This document shows, piece by piece, positions 18,369 to 27,915 of a DNA stretch of 32,308 bases. A program made the translations under genes and the position numbers. The DNA comes from Gammaproteobacteria bacterium (GTDB taxonomy: Bacteria > Pseudomonadota > Gammaproteobacteria > Steroidobacterales > Steroidobacteraceae): positions 1-32,308 of the forward strand of contig VEPJ01000146.1 in NCBI GenBank assembly GCA_012026925.1. Reading direction: 5' to 3'. Each line of letters starts with the position of its first letter. The first letter of the stretch is position 1. The notes under the pieces were generated by a model. The model saw only the letters and a program-made list of their open reading frames with translations. It did not search any database and was not told where the DNA came from.

Positions 18369-19847
18369 ATGATCAAGTCAACGTTGCGGTTGATCCGCTG
18401 GGCCATCGGCTCGGTCCTGCTGGGACTGGTCCTGATCCTGGTCGGGGCCTATGTCTGGTTCCTGCGCAGCGGCCCGGAGCCCAGGGTCTGGCACACGGCC
18501 CATCTCGACAAGGAGTTCACTGCGGCCCGGGTCATGGACGTGACCACGATCGAGGCCTACCGCAAGCTCGAGGACCGCCTGTTCGCGGAACTCCAGGCGA
18601 AGATCGTGGACAAGGTACAGCCGGGGGATCGCAACCCCTTCAACCGTTACAGCGCCGGCAGCCGCAGCGATCCTGCGGTCTGGCCGACCAACTGGAACCG
18701 CACGTTCGAGATCACGCCCGAGAACCCCGCCGGAGCCGCGCTGCTGCTGCACGGGCTGACGGACTCGCCCTACAGCATGCGCTCGATCGGCGAGCACCTC
18801 GCGGCGCGCGGGCTCAAGGTCGTGGGGCTGCGGCTGCCGGGCCACGGCACGGCGCCCTCGGGCCTGCTTAGCTTCACGATCGAGGACATGGAGGCCGCGG
18901 TGCGTGTCGCCATGCGTGACCTGCGCCGGCAGATGGGGCCCAACAGGCCGATCTACCTCGTGGGCTATTCCAACGGCGCCGCGCTGGCGGTGGACTACTC
19001 GGTGTCCCTGCTCGAGGGGGCAGACCTGCCGCGACCGGCCGGGCTCGTGCTCCTGTCCCCGGCCATCGGCATCTCGCCATTCGCCGTCGTGGCACGCGTC
19101 AAGACGGGGCTTTCCTCGGTGCCGGGTTTCGAGCGCGCGGCGTGGCAGGTGGTGACGCTCGAGTTCGATCCGTACAAGTACTCGTCCTTCAGCTTCCACG
19201 CGGCGGGCGAGACGCAGCGCCTGACCAGCGGACTCGCAAAGCGGATCCGGGCGCTCGCGGCCGGCGGCAAGATCAAGGATTTCCCGCCCGTGCTCGCGTT
19301 CCTCTCGACGGTCGACTCCACGATCGTCGCGCCCGCCGTAGTGGACACGTTGTTCGAACATCTCGCGCCCGAGTCGCACGAACTGGTGCTGTTCGACGTC
19401 AACCGGTACGCCGGGATCCAGGCGCTGCTCGTGAACGACCCGGGTCCCCTGACGCAGAGGCTGCTCTCGATGCCCGATCGCTCGTTCGCGCTCACCGTCA
19501 TCACGAACGCGAACCCGGGCACGCTGCAGGTGCAGGAGCTCAGGGCCGAGCCCGGTTCGGCCAGCCAGTCGTCGCGCCTGCTCGACCTGTCCTGGCCCCT
19601 GCAGGTCTTTTCGCTGTCGCACGTCGCCATACCGTTCCCACCGGACGACCCGTTGTACGGTTACGAGGCGCCCACCGACCCGCGACACAACGTGCACGTG
19701 CAGCTCGGGCGCGTGCAGGTGCACGGCGAGAACGGCGTGCTGCGCGTGCCCGACTGGGTGCTGACGCGCCAGCGCAGCAACCCGTTCCATTCGTACATGC
19801 TCGAGCGCATCGACGGATTCGTCACGGCGGCGGAACCGCAGCCTTGA
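18369..19847 (+). CDS. Alpha/beta-fold hydrolase (serine aminopeptidase/lipase-like), membrane anchored
   Basis: N-terminal TM; LLLHGLTDSPYSMRSIGEHLAARG, GYSNGAALAVDYS nucleophile elbow. Confidence 0.9.
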   Translation: MIKSTLRLIRWAIGSVLLGLVLILVGAYVWFLRSGPEPRVWHTAHLDKEFTAARVMDVTTIEAYRKLEDRLFAELQAKIVDKVQPGDRNPFNRYSAGSRSDPAVWPTNWNRTFEITPENPAGAALLLHGLTDSPYSMRSIGEHLAARGLKVVGLRLPGHGTAPSGLLSFTIEDMEAAVRVAMRDLRRQMGPNRPIYLVGYSNGAALAVDYSVSLLEGADLPRPAGLVLLSPAIGISPFAVVARVKTGLSSVPGFERAAWQVVTLEFDPYKYSSFSFHAAGETQRLTSGLAKRIRALAAGGKIKDFPPVLAFLSTVDSTIVAPAVVDTLFEHLAPESHELVLFDVNRYAGIQALLVNDPGPLTQRLLSMPDRSFALTVITNANPGTLQVQELRAEPGSASQSSRLLDLSWPLQVFSLSHVAIPFPPDDPLYGYEAPTDPRHNVHVQLGRVQVHGENGVLRVPDWVLTRQRSNPFHSYMLERIDGFVTAAEPQP

Positions 19848-21409
19848 CGCGGGCAGCGACGCGCTGGCTGCTGCTGGGGATCCTCCCGCTGCTGGCGCAC
19901 TGCGCGTCGGCGCCGCGGCTCGACGGCGTGGAGACCAGCCACGCCATTCCGCCGGCGACCTCGACGCGCCTCGACCAGATGGTGCTGAAGCGGCTGGGCG
20001 ACGAGCCCGGGGTGTCGGGCGTCCAGCTGCTGCAGCAGAACGCGCTGGCGTTCGCGTACCGCGCGGGAACTGCGGCGGCCGCCGAGCGCAGTCTCGACGT
20101 CCAGACCTATCTCTGGAGCGCCGACTTCACCGGCAAACTGCTGGCCGCGGAGCTCATGCGGGCGGCCGAGCGGGGCGTGCGGGTGCGCGTGCTCGTGGAC
20201 GACATGGACGCTCGCGCCAAGCACGACATCTTCGCCATCGCCGACCTGCACCCCAACATCGAGGTGCGCATCTTCAACCCGTTCTACGACCGCTACGGGT
20301 TCATCGGCCAGTGGAGCGAGTTCATGCTTCGCAGCACGCGCCTCAACCACCGCATGCACAACAAGGCGTGGATCGCCGACAACCGCGTGGCCATCGTCGG
20401 CGGCCGCAACATCGGCGACGAGTACTTCGGCGCATCGGACCAGTCGAACTTCAGCGACACGGACATCCTGCTCGCGGGCCCGGTCGTGGAGCAGGTGAGT
20501 CGCGAGTTCGACGAATACTGGAACAGCGTGGACGCGGTGCCCGTCTCGCGCTTCGAGGCACACGAGCCGACGCAGGCGGAATTGCAGCAGCTCGTGACGG
20601 CCGCGCAGGAGTTCCGCAAGGAAGCCGGAGAGACGCCGTACATGGCCGCGCTGCGCGACCCGAAGCGGCGGGCCGAGCTGCTCGCCAGCGCCCCGGCGCC
20701 GCTCAAGGTACGCGACATCCAGGTGCTTGCGGACGACCCTTCCAAGATCGGCATGAAGGAGGAAGGACTGCGGGCGTCGCAGGTGCTGAAGGGCCTGTCG
20801 AAGGTCATGGGCCAGGCCGAGAAGGAACTCCTGGTCGTCTCGGCTTACTTCGTGCCAGGCAAGAGCGGCGCGGAGAGCCTCGTGGCGCTCGCGAACCGGG
20901 GCATCCACGTCGAGGTGCTGACGAATTCGCTCGCGGCCACCGACGTCGTGGCCGTGCACGTGGGCTACGCGCGGTACCGGCGCGAGCTGCTCAAGGGCGG
21001 CGTCGAGCTCTACGAGATGAAGCGCAGGACCGACGATGTCGCGGGCCAGAAGCGCATCAGCCTGATGGGCTCGTCGGGCGCCACGCTGCACACCAAGGCC
21101 ATGATGGTGGACGAGCGCTGGGCGTTCGTCGGCTCGATGAACCTAGATCCGCGCTCGGCCAACCTGAACACCGAGATGGGCGTGCTCGTGGACAGCCCCG
21201 AGCTCGCGAAGCAGCTCCGCGAGCAGTTCATGCACAATGTCTCACCCGACCTGAGCTATCGCGTGGAGCTGGACGAGAAGCACGGCCTCGTATGGCACGA
21301 CCGCGAAAACGGCCAGGACCGTGCGCTCGAGGACGAGCCGGACGCGAGCGTCGGCCGCCGCCTGAGTGCTACCTTGATGAGGGCCCTGCCGATGGAGTCG
21401 CAACTATGA
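19844..21409 (+). CDS. Phospholipase D family lipoprotein (cardiolipin synthase-like)
   Basis: Two HKD motifs: HNKAWIADNRVAIVGGRNIGDEYF and LHTKAMMVDERWAFVGSMNLDPRS; LLAHCAS lipobox; TTG start overlaps previous stop. Confidence 0.92.
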   Translation: MTRAATRWLLLGILPLLAHCASAPRLDGVETSHAIPPATSTRLDQMVLKRLGDEPGVSGVQLLQQNALAFAYRAGTAAAAERSLDVQTYLWSADFTGKLLAAELMRAAERGVRVRVLVDDMDARAKHDIFAIADLHPNIEVRIFNPFYDRYGFIGQWSEFMLRSTRLNHRMHNKAWIADNRVAIVGGRNIGDEYFGASDQSNFSDTDILLAGPVVEQVSREFDEYWNSVDAVPVSRFEAHEPTQAELQQLVTAAQEFRKEAGETPYMAALRDPKRRAELLASAPAPLKVRDIQVLADDPSKIGMKEEGLRASQVLKGLSKVMGQAEKELLVVSAYFVPGKSGAESLVALANRGIHVEVLTNSLAATDVVAVHVGYARYRRELLKGGVELYEMKRRTDDVAGQKRISLMGSSGATLHTKAMMVDERWAFVGSMNLDPRSANLNTEMGVLVDSPELAKQLREQFMHNVSPDLSYRVELDEKHGLVWHDRENGQDRALEDEPDASVGRRLSATLMRALPMESQL

Positions 21410-21840
21410 GTACCACTCCCGTCCCGCCGATCGCGCCCGTCCGGCCACGTCGACCGTGGCGGTGGTACGTGGTGGGCTTCCTGTCGGCGGTGGTGCTGCT
21501 CGTCGTCCTGTACACGACGTTCATGCTCCGGTGGAGCTACTCGCAGGGTGAGCGCGCCGGCGTCCTGCAGAAGTTCTCGGAGAAGGGCTGGATCTGCAAG
21601 ACGCACGAAGGCGAGCTGGCGATGTACGTGGTGGCCGGCGTGGCGCCGACTATCTGGAATTTCAGCGTCCGCGACCAGGGCACGGCCGAGGCGCTGAGCA
21701 GGGCCGTCGGCCAGCACGTGCGGGTGCACTATTCGGAGCACCCCGGCCTGCCCACCCGCTGCTTCGGCGAGACCGCCTACTTCGTCGACCGCGTGGAGGT
21801 CACGCCGGCGCCCCAGCTGCAGTTGCAGCCCGCGCCCTAG
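21406..21840 (+). CDS. Small single-TM protein of unknown function
   Basis: ATGA overlap with PLD gene; TM segment WYVVGFLSAVVLLVVLYTTFML then soluble domain. Confidence 0.8.
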   Translation: MSTTPVPPIAPVRPRRPWRWYVVGFLSAVVLLVVLYTTFMLRWSYSQGERAGVLQKFSEKGWICKTHEGELAMYVVAGVAPTIWNFSVRDQGTAEALSRAVGQHVRVHYSEHPGLPTRCFGETAYFVDRVEVTPAPQLQLQPAP

Positions 21841-22658
21841 CGCTCTTCGTCGACCTTCACCCAGGCGGAGTACTGCGAGCTGCCGGTGCGGCGGCCCCAC
21901 ACCAGCAGCCCGCTGCTCGAGCCCGAACTCGATTCCTGCACGGCACCGAGTTCGATCCATTCGCCGAGCCTGCCGGTCACCACCGAGGTCGCGCCGCGGG
22001 TCTCGATGGTGCCGCCGTTCGCGGGCCGGTATTGCTGCTGGCGCGGCGAGATCTCGAGCGTGACGAGATCGCCGTTCACGCGGGCCGTCGCGTAGAAGCC
22101 CGTGTCGACGTCGCGATAGGTGGTGGACTGTCGCACCGTACCTCCCCAGCCGTTGGTCACGACCTGGGTCGACGTGATCGGCACCGACTGCCCGATCGCG
22201 ATGTAGGTCTCGCTGCCTTCGAGCGTGCGCACGCTGCTCTGGTTGCGCAGGTTGGCCTGCTGCCGGCGGCCCTGCATGCTCACCTGCGCGCCGGCCTGCG
22301 GAGCGGGCGGACGATTCACGCCCACCTGCACGTCGCCGCCGCCGATCGTGGCGGAGCCCCGGACGCTCGCTGCGTCGAGATCCGAGACCGTGCCCTGGCC
22401 GACGGTGATGAGCAGCTGGCGCCGCGGGCGATCGATGGCTGCAACGGCAGTCCGGATCTGCTCGAGATTGGACGGCGTCGTGCGCACCAGCAGCTTGTCG
22501 TCGAGTCCGCTCACCACGCCACCCGGCGCGACGAGCGGCTGCACGATCGGCAGGACCTCGTCGGCGCGACGATAGTGCAGGTCGATGACCTGAAGTTCCT
22601 GGCCGAAGGCGGCGGACGCGGTGAGCAGGGCCAAGGGCGCCCAGAAGAAGCGTGTCAT
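21837..22658 (-). CDS. Secretin-like protein (N-domain plus partial secretin-like region), short
   Basis: Signal peptide; LQVIDLHYRRADEVLPIVQPLVAPGGVVSGLDDKLLVRTTPSNLEQIRTAVAAIDRPRRQLLITV is a secretin N-domain pattern. Confidence 0.8.
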   Translation of the reverse strand: MTRFFWAPLALLTASAAFGQELQVIDLHYRRADEVLPIVQPLVAPGGVVSGLDDKLLVRTTPSNLEQIRTAVAAIDRPRRQLLITVGQGTVSDLDAASVRGSATIGGGDVQVGVNRPPAPQAGAQVSMQGRRQQANLRNQSSVRTLEGSETYIAIGQSVPITSTQVVTNGWGGTVRQSTTYRDVDTGFYATARVNGDLVTLEISPRQQQYRPANGGTIETRGATSVVTGRLGEWIELGAVQESSSGSSSGLLVWGRRTGSSQYSAWVKVDEER

Positions 22659-22662
22659 GGAG

Positions 22663-23706
22663 TCAGCGTCCTGCAGCGACGGCCTCGCGCACGCATTTCA
22701 CCAGCGCGTCGATCCCTTCGGGCTCCTGGTCGGCGCGGCAGACGAAGCGTACGTCCCGGCCCAGCTTGTAGAAGCGGAATGGCCCGGAGTCGAGTGCCCG
22801 CACGGCGACGTCGGGCAGGCGCAGGAACAGCATGTTGACCTGCACCGGCGCGACCAGCCTCACGCCGGGGATCGCCTCCAATCGCCGGGCGAGGTCGGCC
22901 GCAAGCGCATTGGCACGGCCGGCACGCTCGAGCCAGCGACCGTCCGCGAGATAGCGCTCGAGCTGCGCGGAGACGAACCGCGCCTTCGACAGCACCTGTC
23001 CGCCGCGCTTCATGCGATACGGGATCGCGGCGGCGAGTCCCGGGTCGAGGACCACGACCGCTTCGGCATTGATCGCGCCGTTCTTGGTCGCGCCGAGCGA
23101 AAGCACGTCCACGCCGCTGCGCCAGGTGAGGTCGGCAGGGCTGCAGCCGAGCGCCGCGACGGCATTGGCGAAGCGTGCGCCGTCCATGTGCACGCGCAGC
23201 CCGTGCCGGTGCGCGACGGCGGACAGTGCGGCGACCTCCCCGGCCGTGTAGAGCGTGCCGAAGTCCGTCGGCTGGGTGATGTTCAGGGCAAACGGCTGCA
23301 CCCGGGTCGGGTTGCCCCGGCCGGCGAGCCCGAGCGCTTCATCGAGGGCGGCGGGGTCGAGCTTGCAGTCGCGGCCCGGCAGGCCAACGAGCTTGGCGCC
23401 CGTGAAGAACTCCGGCGAGCCGCACTCATAGACGTTGATGTGCGCCGTCTCGTGGCAATAGATTGCGCCGTACGGGTTGGCGAGCGCGGACAGAGCGACG
23501 GAATTCGCGCCGGTGCCGGTGGCGACCGGGAATACCTGCACGGGTCGCTCGAAAACGTCGCTGAAACGCTGGATCATGCGACGCGTCCAGTCGTCGTCGC
23601 CGTAGGGGGCGGCGGTGCCTGTGTTGGCCGCGACGATCGCCTCGAGGATCTCGGGCGCCGCGCCGCCGACGTTGTCGCTGCGGAAGTCGTGGACGGTCTC
23701 GGGCAT
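22663..23706 (-). CDS. ltaE: Low-specificity L-threonine aldolase (PLP-dependent)
   Basis: FRSDNVGGAAPEI, YCHETAHINVYECGSPEFFTG, HMDGARFANAVAALG, LSLGATKNGAINAEAVV. Confidence 0.92.
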   Translation of the reverse strand: MPETVHDFRSDNVGGAAPEILEAIVAANTGTAAPYGDDDWTRRMIQRFSDVFERPVQVFPVATGTGANSVALSALANPYGAIYCHETAHINVYECGSPEFFTGAKLVGLPGRDCKLDPAALDEALGLAGRGNPTRVQPFALNITQPTDFGTLYTAGEVAALSAVAHRHGLRVHMDGARFANAVAALGCSPADLTWRSGVDVLSLGATKNGAINAEAVVVLDPGLAAAIPYRMKRGGQVLSKARFVSAQLERYLADGRWLERAGRANALAADLARRLEAIPGVRLVAPVQVNMLFLRLPDVAVRALDSGPFRFYKLGRDVRFVCRADQEPEGIDALVKCVREAVAAGR

Positions 23707-23735
23707 GGTGTGACGGCAGACCAGGGGATTGGGGG

Positions 23736-24299
23736 ATGATCCTACTAGAGACGCAGCGCCTGCGGCTGAGGCGATTCGATCGCAGTGACGTCGATCGGCT
23801 GGTGGAACTCGATTCGGACCCGGAAGTGATGCGATTCATCACCTACGGGGTGCCGACGCCGCGCTCCACCTACGAGGACGTGATCCTGCCCCGGTGGTTT
23901 GCGATCTACGAGGCTACGCCGTTGCTCGGCTACTGGGCGGCGGAGGAACGCGACAGCGGTCGATTCCTCGGCTGGTTCCACCTGCGGCCCGACCGCATGG
24001 ACCCGGACGAGCAGGAACTCGGATACCGCTTCCTGCGCTCCGCGTGGGGCCGCGGGATCGCCACCGAGGGCGCCGCGGCCGTCATCGAGCACGGTTTCCT
24101 GCGCGTCGGCGCAGACAAGATCTCTGCGCGCACGCTTTCGCACAATTTCGCGTCGCAGCGCGTGATGCAGAAGTGCGGTCTCGCCTTTGAAAAGGACTTC
24201 GTCTATCCGGAGGACGTGATCGCCGGCCGGTCGGAGATCGAGCGCGCGGCCGTCAAGTACTCGATCACGCGCCCTGCGTGGCTGGCGCGGCAGGGCTGA
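23736..24299 (+). CDS. GNAT family N-acetyltransferase (RimJ/RimL-like)
   Basis: LETQRLRLRRFDRSDVDRLVEL, ELGYRFLRSAWGRGIATEGAAAVIEH, NFASQRVMQKCGL. Confidence 0.92.
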   Translation: MILLETQRLRLRRFDRSDVDRLVELDSDPEVMRFITYGVPTPRSTYEDVILPRWFAIYEATPLLGYWAAEERDSGRFLGWFHLRPDRMDPDEQELGYRFLRSAWGRGIATEGAAAVIEHGFLRVGADKISARTLSHNFASQRVMQKCGLAFEKDFVYPEDVIAGRSEIERAAVKYSITRPAWLARQG

Positions 24300-25929
24300 G
24301 GAAGCGCTCGCAGTTCTTCCTTCCCTCGTCGCCTGCGGGCAGGCCGCGGCAGATGTCCCCGGTCCGCTTGCGCAGCGTCTCGACGACCGCGGCCCGGTCG
24401 CCCGTCCTGCCCCACTCGAGCAGCTTCGCGCTCAACTGCTCGAGTCGGGTCCGCGTGCGCTGGTAGAAGGCGTCCGGCGAGCTCCCGAGCTCGCCGATGA
24501 CCTTCAGCCCCGTCTGCTCGATCGCCTTGGTGTCGTCGGGCGTCATCTCGAGCAGCCCGACGAGATAGCTGTAGCCCCACTGGAACCGCGTTGCGGGCCC
24601 CTGCGCACCGTCGTAGGCGCGCGCGAGCCACTGGACGGCCTCGTCCTTGCGACCTGCCTTTTCCGCGAGGTCGGCGAGATCGAGCATGAAGTAATACGGC
24701 GACGGCGACTTCTCGAGCGCGGCCACGAGCAGCGCGTTGGCGTCCTCGTCGAGCCCCGCTTCCCAGTACACGTTGGCAGCGGCATTGATGACCGCCTGTC
24801 GCGCATTGGGATCCTTCGTCTCGGCATCGAGGCGCGCGATCGTCGAGTGGATCTGGTCGAGCAACGCCGGCGGCAGCGGGGCCCCCGGATGATCGAGCTG
24901 GGCCAGCAGCACTCGCGCGCGCAGCACCTTGATCTCGTCGGGTGCGGAGAGCGGGGTCGCCTTGTCGGCGACCAGGCGATCGAGAGCGGCTCCCCACGCG
25001 CGGGTGAGCTCCGCGCGCTCCGGCGTGCCGGCGTTCGACAGCAGTCCGATCGCGTCCCGCGAGCCGTAGATCAGGTTGTCGAGATTCGCCTGGTCCACGG
25101 ACGGTGAGGCGAGGAGATCGACGAGCTGCTTGCGCGCAGCGGCGCGATCGAGGCCTGTGAGGGGCGACTTGCCGCCCGTCGTTTCGGCCGCCGCGGCGCC
25201 GAGGTATTCGAAGAACAGTCGCGCGCAGTCGCCCTTCATCTCGGCCGGACAGCGCTGGCTCAACGTCCGGAACGTCTTCAGCCGGTCCTTCGCCGGCAGG
25301 ACGCGACCGTTGTCCGAGCCCCAGGAGTAATAGGCGAGCAGCTGCCAGTCGTTGGCCGTGACGTCCCCGCCGGCCGTGGCGGCCGCGAGGATTTCCTTCA
25401 CCGGCCGCGCGTCCGCAATCGCGACGTCGAGGATCTTCGCGTAGCGCTCGATGTTGACGTTGCCGGGCAGCCGCGTGATCTCGGTCCCGTCCGGCCGGAA
25501 CAGGATCATCGTGGGATAACCCACGACGCCGAAGCGCTCGCCCTGCTTCTGGGCGCTGGGCGTGTCGCCATCGAGATAGACGGGTACGAACAGGCGGCTG
25601 CGCTCCTGGAACTCGCGGCGGTTGAAGATCGTCGCCTTGATCTGCGCGCAGGGCGGGCACCACTCGGCGCCCCAGTACAGGAAGAGCGGCTTCGGCGCCG
25701 CCTTGGCCGCGGCGAACGCGGCGTCCACGTCGCCGTCGAACCAGGCGATGCCGGGTGGCAGGTGCGAGTCGGTCTTTGCCCCGACTGCGGCTGCTGCGGG
25801 CGGCTTCTCGCTGGCGGGCACGGTTGCCGACGAGGGCGTCTGCTTGCGCGAACACGCAGCCAGGGAGAGTGCAAGGGCCAACGTCGCAACGACGGCGGTC
25901 GCGTGGATGGAAGAGGTATTCGGTCGCAT
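24265..25929 (-). CDS. Thioredoxin-fold lipoprotein with long helical C-terminal region
   Basis: Lipobox SLAACSRKQ; PLFLYWGAEWCPPCAQIKATIFNRREF CxxC motif. Confidence 0.9.
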   Translation of the reverse strand: MRPNTSSIHATAVVATLALALSLAACSRKQTPSSATVPASEKPPAAAAVGAKTDSHLPPGIAWFDGDVDAAFAAAKAAPKPLFLYWGAEWCPPCAQIKATIFNRREFQERSRLFVPVYLDGDTPSAQKQGERFGVVGYPTMILFRPDGTEITRLPGNVNIERYAKILDVAIADARPVKEILAAATAGGDVTANDWQLLAYYSWGSDNGRVLPAKDRLKTFRTLSQRCPAEMKGDCARLFFEYLGAAAAETTGGKSPLTGLDRAAARKQLVDLLASPSVDQANLDNLIYGSRDAIGLLSNAGTPERAELTRAWGAALDRLVADKATPLSAPDEIKVLRARVLLAQLDHPGAPLPPALLDQIHSTIARLDAETKDPNARQAVINAAANVYWEAGLDEDANALLVAALEKSPSPYYFMLDLADLAEKAGRKDEAVQWLARAYDGAQGPATRFQWGYSYLVGLLEMTPDDTKAIEQTGLKVIGELGSSPDAFYQRTRTRLEQLSAKLLEWGRTGDRAAVVETLRKRTGDICRGLPAGDEGRKNCERFLSPAAPATQGA

Positions 25930-26029
25930 CCTGTCAGGATACTGATCCGGTCGAACGCGGGCAAAGCGCGCGCATTGCGCATCTTCGCGGCGACGACTAT
26001 CGTGAATCGCACACCCAAGGGCTCCCGCG

Positions 26030-26941
26030 ATGTCGTCCGACCACGGCTCCTCCGCCAAGGCGATCCTTTATGCGTTCCTCGCGAACCTGGGGATCGCGAT
26101 CACGAAGAGCGCGGCGGCCGCTTTCACGAACTCCGGGAGCATGCTCGCGGAAGCGATCCACTCCTACGCCGACTGCACGAACCAGGTGCTGCTGTACCTG
26201 GGCCTGAAGCAGGCGGACAAGCCCCCCACGGCCGAACACCCGCTCGGCTTCGGCAAGGCGACCTATTTCTGGAGCTTCGTGGTCGCCCTGCTGCTCTTCA
26301 GCATCGGCGGCCTGTTCTCGATCTACGAAGGCTGGCACAAGCTGCACCAGCCGGAGGCACTCAACAAGGCCTGGGTCGCGCTCACCGTGCTCGGCATCGC
26401 GATCGTGCTGGAAACCGGCAGCCTGGTCGGATGCCTGAACGAGATACGCAAGATCCGGCGCGACCGCGGGTTCGGCACGTGGCTCGAGCACACCCGCAAC
26501 GCGGAACTCGTCGTCGTACTCGGCGAGGACATCGCGGCGCTGACGGGACTCGCGCTCGCCTTCGTGTTCGTCTCGCTCGCGGCCTGGACCGGCGACACGC
26601 GCTTCGACGCGATCGGTTCGATCGCCATCGGCGTGGTGCTGATCCTGGTCGCGGCGTTCATCGCGGTGCGCATCAGCGCGCTCCTGATCGGGAAGTCGGC
26701 CGAGCCGCACCTCGAGCGTCGCATCGACGCGCTGATCGCGGCCGACCCGGCCATCGAGAAGCTGCTCAACACGATCACCCTGCAGATGGGGCCGAAGGTC
26801 GTGCTCGCCGCCAAGGTGAAGATGCAGCCGGGTCTCAGCATCGAGACGGCCGTGCAGCGCCTGAACGAGCTCGAGCGGCGCATCAAGGAGGAGGCGCCGG
26901 AGGTCGGCTGGTGCTTCGTCGAGCCCGACGTCAGCGACTGA
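26030..26941 (+). CDS. Cation diffusion facilitator (CDF) family transporter
   Basis: GSMLAEAIHSYADCTNQVLLYLGLKQADKPPTAEHPLGFGKATYFWSFV typical of CDF. Confidence 0.93.
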   Translation: MSSDHGSSAKAILYAFLANLGIAITKSAAAAFTNSGSMLAEAIHSYADCTNQVLLYLGLKQADKPPTAEHPLGFGKATYFWSFVVALLLFSIGGLFSIYEGWHKLHQPEALNKAWVALTVLGIAIVLETGSLVGCLNEIRKIRRDRGFGTWLEHTRNAELVVVLGEDIAALTGLALAFVFVSLAAWTGDTRFDAIGSIAIGVVLILVAAFIAVRISALLIGKSAEPHLERRIDALIAADPAIEKLLNTITLQMGPKVVLAAKVKMQPGLSIETAVQRLNELERRIKEEAPEVGWCFVEPDVSD

Positions 26942-27905
26942 ACGCCGCGATCTCGTAGATGATGCGGGCCGCGGTGCGCGCGGTCCGGCCGGCCACGTCG
27001 TGGGCCGGGTTGAGTTCCGCGACGTCCGCCAGCAGCAGCTTGCTGGACGCCGTGCCGTGGAGGCACGCGGCAAGCACTCCACGCAGGAGCCCGATCGCGC
27101 GATGCAGCGCCAGGCCCAGGCCGGACGGCGCGCTCACGCCGGGGGCCACTGCGGGTGGCAGCACGTCGAGGCAGAACGTCAGGTAGATCGCCGAAGACTC
27201 CTCGACGAAGCGGCGCAGCCGATCCTCGGCTTCGCGTTCGGCGGCGTCCACGTCGTAGATGATCTCGGTCCCCAGCGCGGCCGCCCTGCGGAGGAGGGCC
27301 TCGGTATTGGATGCAGGGCTCGCACCGATGCAGAGATAGCGGAACTCGCGCCCGGCAGCAGCCCGCGCTTCCGCGATCTGCAGGAACGGCGTGCCGGACG
27401 TGCCGCGCCCCGCCGTTTCCGGGCGGCGGAGATCGAGGTGCGCGTCGAAATTGATGATGCCCAGGCGATCGAGGCGGGGATCGCCGGCAAGGGAGAGTTC
27501 CGCACCCTGGTATGCCGCCCAGGCAATCTCGTGTCCGCCGCCGAGCCCGATCGGCAGGTGCCGGGCCCGGAGCAGTGCGGCGAGGCGGGTTGCGTAGTCC
27601 TGCTGCGCGACCTCGAGCGCATCGCCCTCGCAGACGACATCTCCCGCGTCGTAGAGCCTCGCGACGTCGCCGCCGTGCCACGCCAGATTGCCCAGCGCGC
27701 GACGCAGTTCGCGCGGGCCGTCGGCGGCGCCCGGACGGCCATGGTTGCGCCGCACGCCGGCGTCGCACCCGAAGCCGAGCAGCGCGACACCCTTGCCGTC
27801 GGCGGCCGCGACGGGCCGGACGACCTGGTGCCAGCGCCGGCCGAGCTCGCCGTCCGCGGCGTCCACCCGGCCGGTCCATGAGCTCATGTCGTCGCGATGC
27901 GGCAC
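26931..27905 (-). CDS. hutG: Formimidoylglutamase-like arginase-family protein
   Basis: GLGGGHEIAWAAYQG, IINFDAHLDLR, LDVLPPAVAPGVSAPSGLG; located in hut block. Confidence 0.88.
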   Translation of the reverse strand: MPHRDDMSSWTGRVDAADGELGRRWHQVVRPVAAADGKGVALLGFGCDAGVRRNHGRPGAADGPRELRRALGNLAWHGGDVARLYDAGDVVCEGDALEVAQQDYATRLAALLRARHLPIGLGGGHEIAWAAYQGAELSLAGDPRLDRLGIINFDAHLDLRRPETAGRGTSGTPFLQIAEARAAAGREFRYLCIGASPASNTEALLRRAAALGTEIIYDVDAAEREAEDRLRRFVEESSAIYLTFCLDVLPPAVAPGVSAPSGLGLALHRAIGLLRGVLAACLHGTASSKLLLADVAELNPAHDVAGRTARTAARIIYEIAAFSR

Positions 27906-27915
27906 CGTGCCTCCT

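Noticed and set aside
24203-25855. 550-aa minus-strand ORF in a second frame over the thioredoxin-fold gene
   Set aside because: Arg/Gly/Ala-rich frame-shifted shadow; the frame ending at 24265 carries the lipobox and CxxC motif
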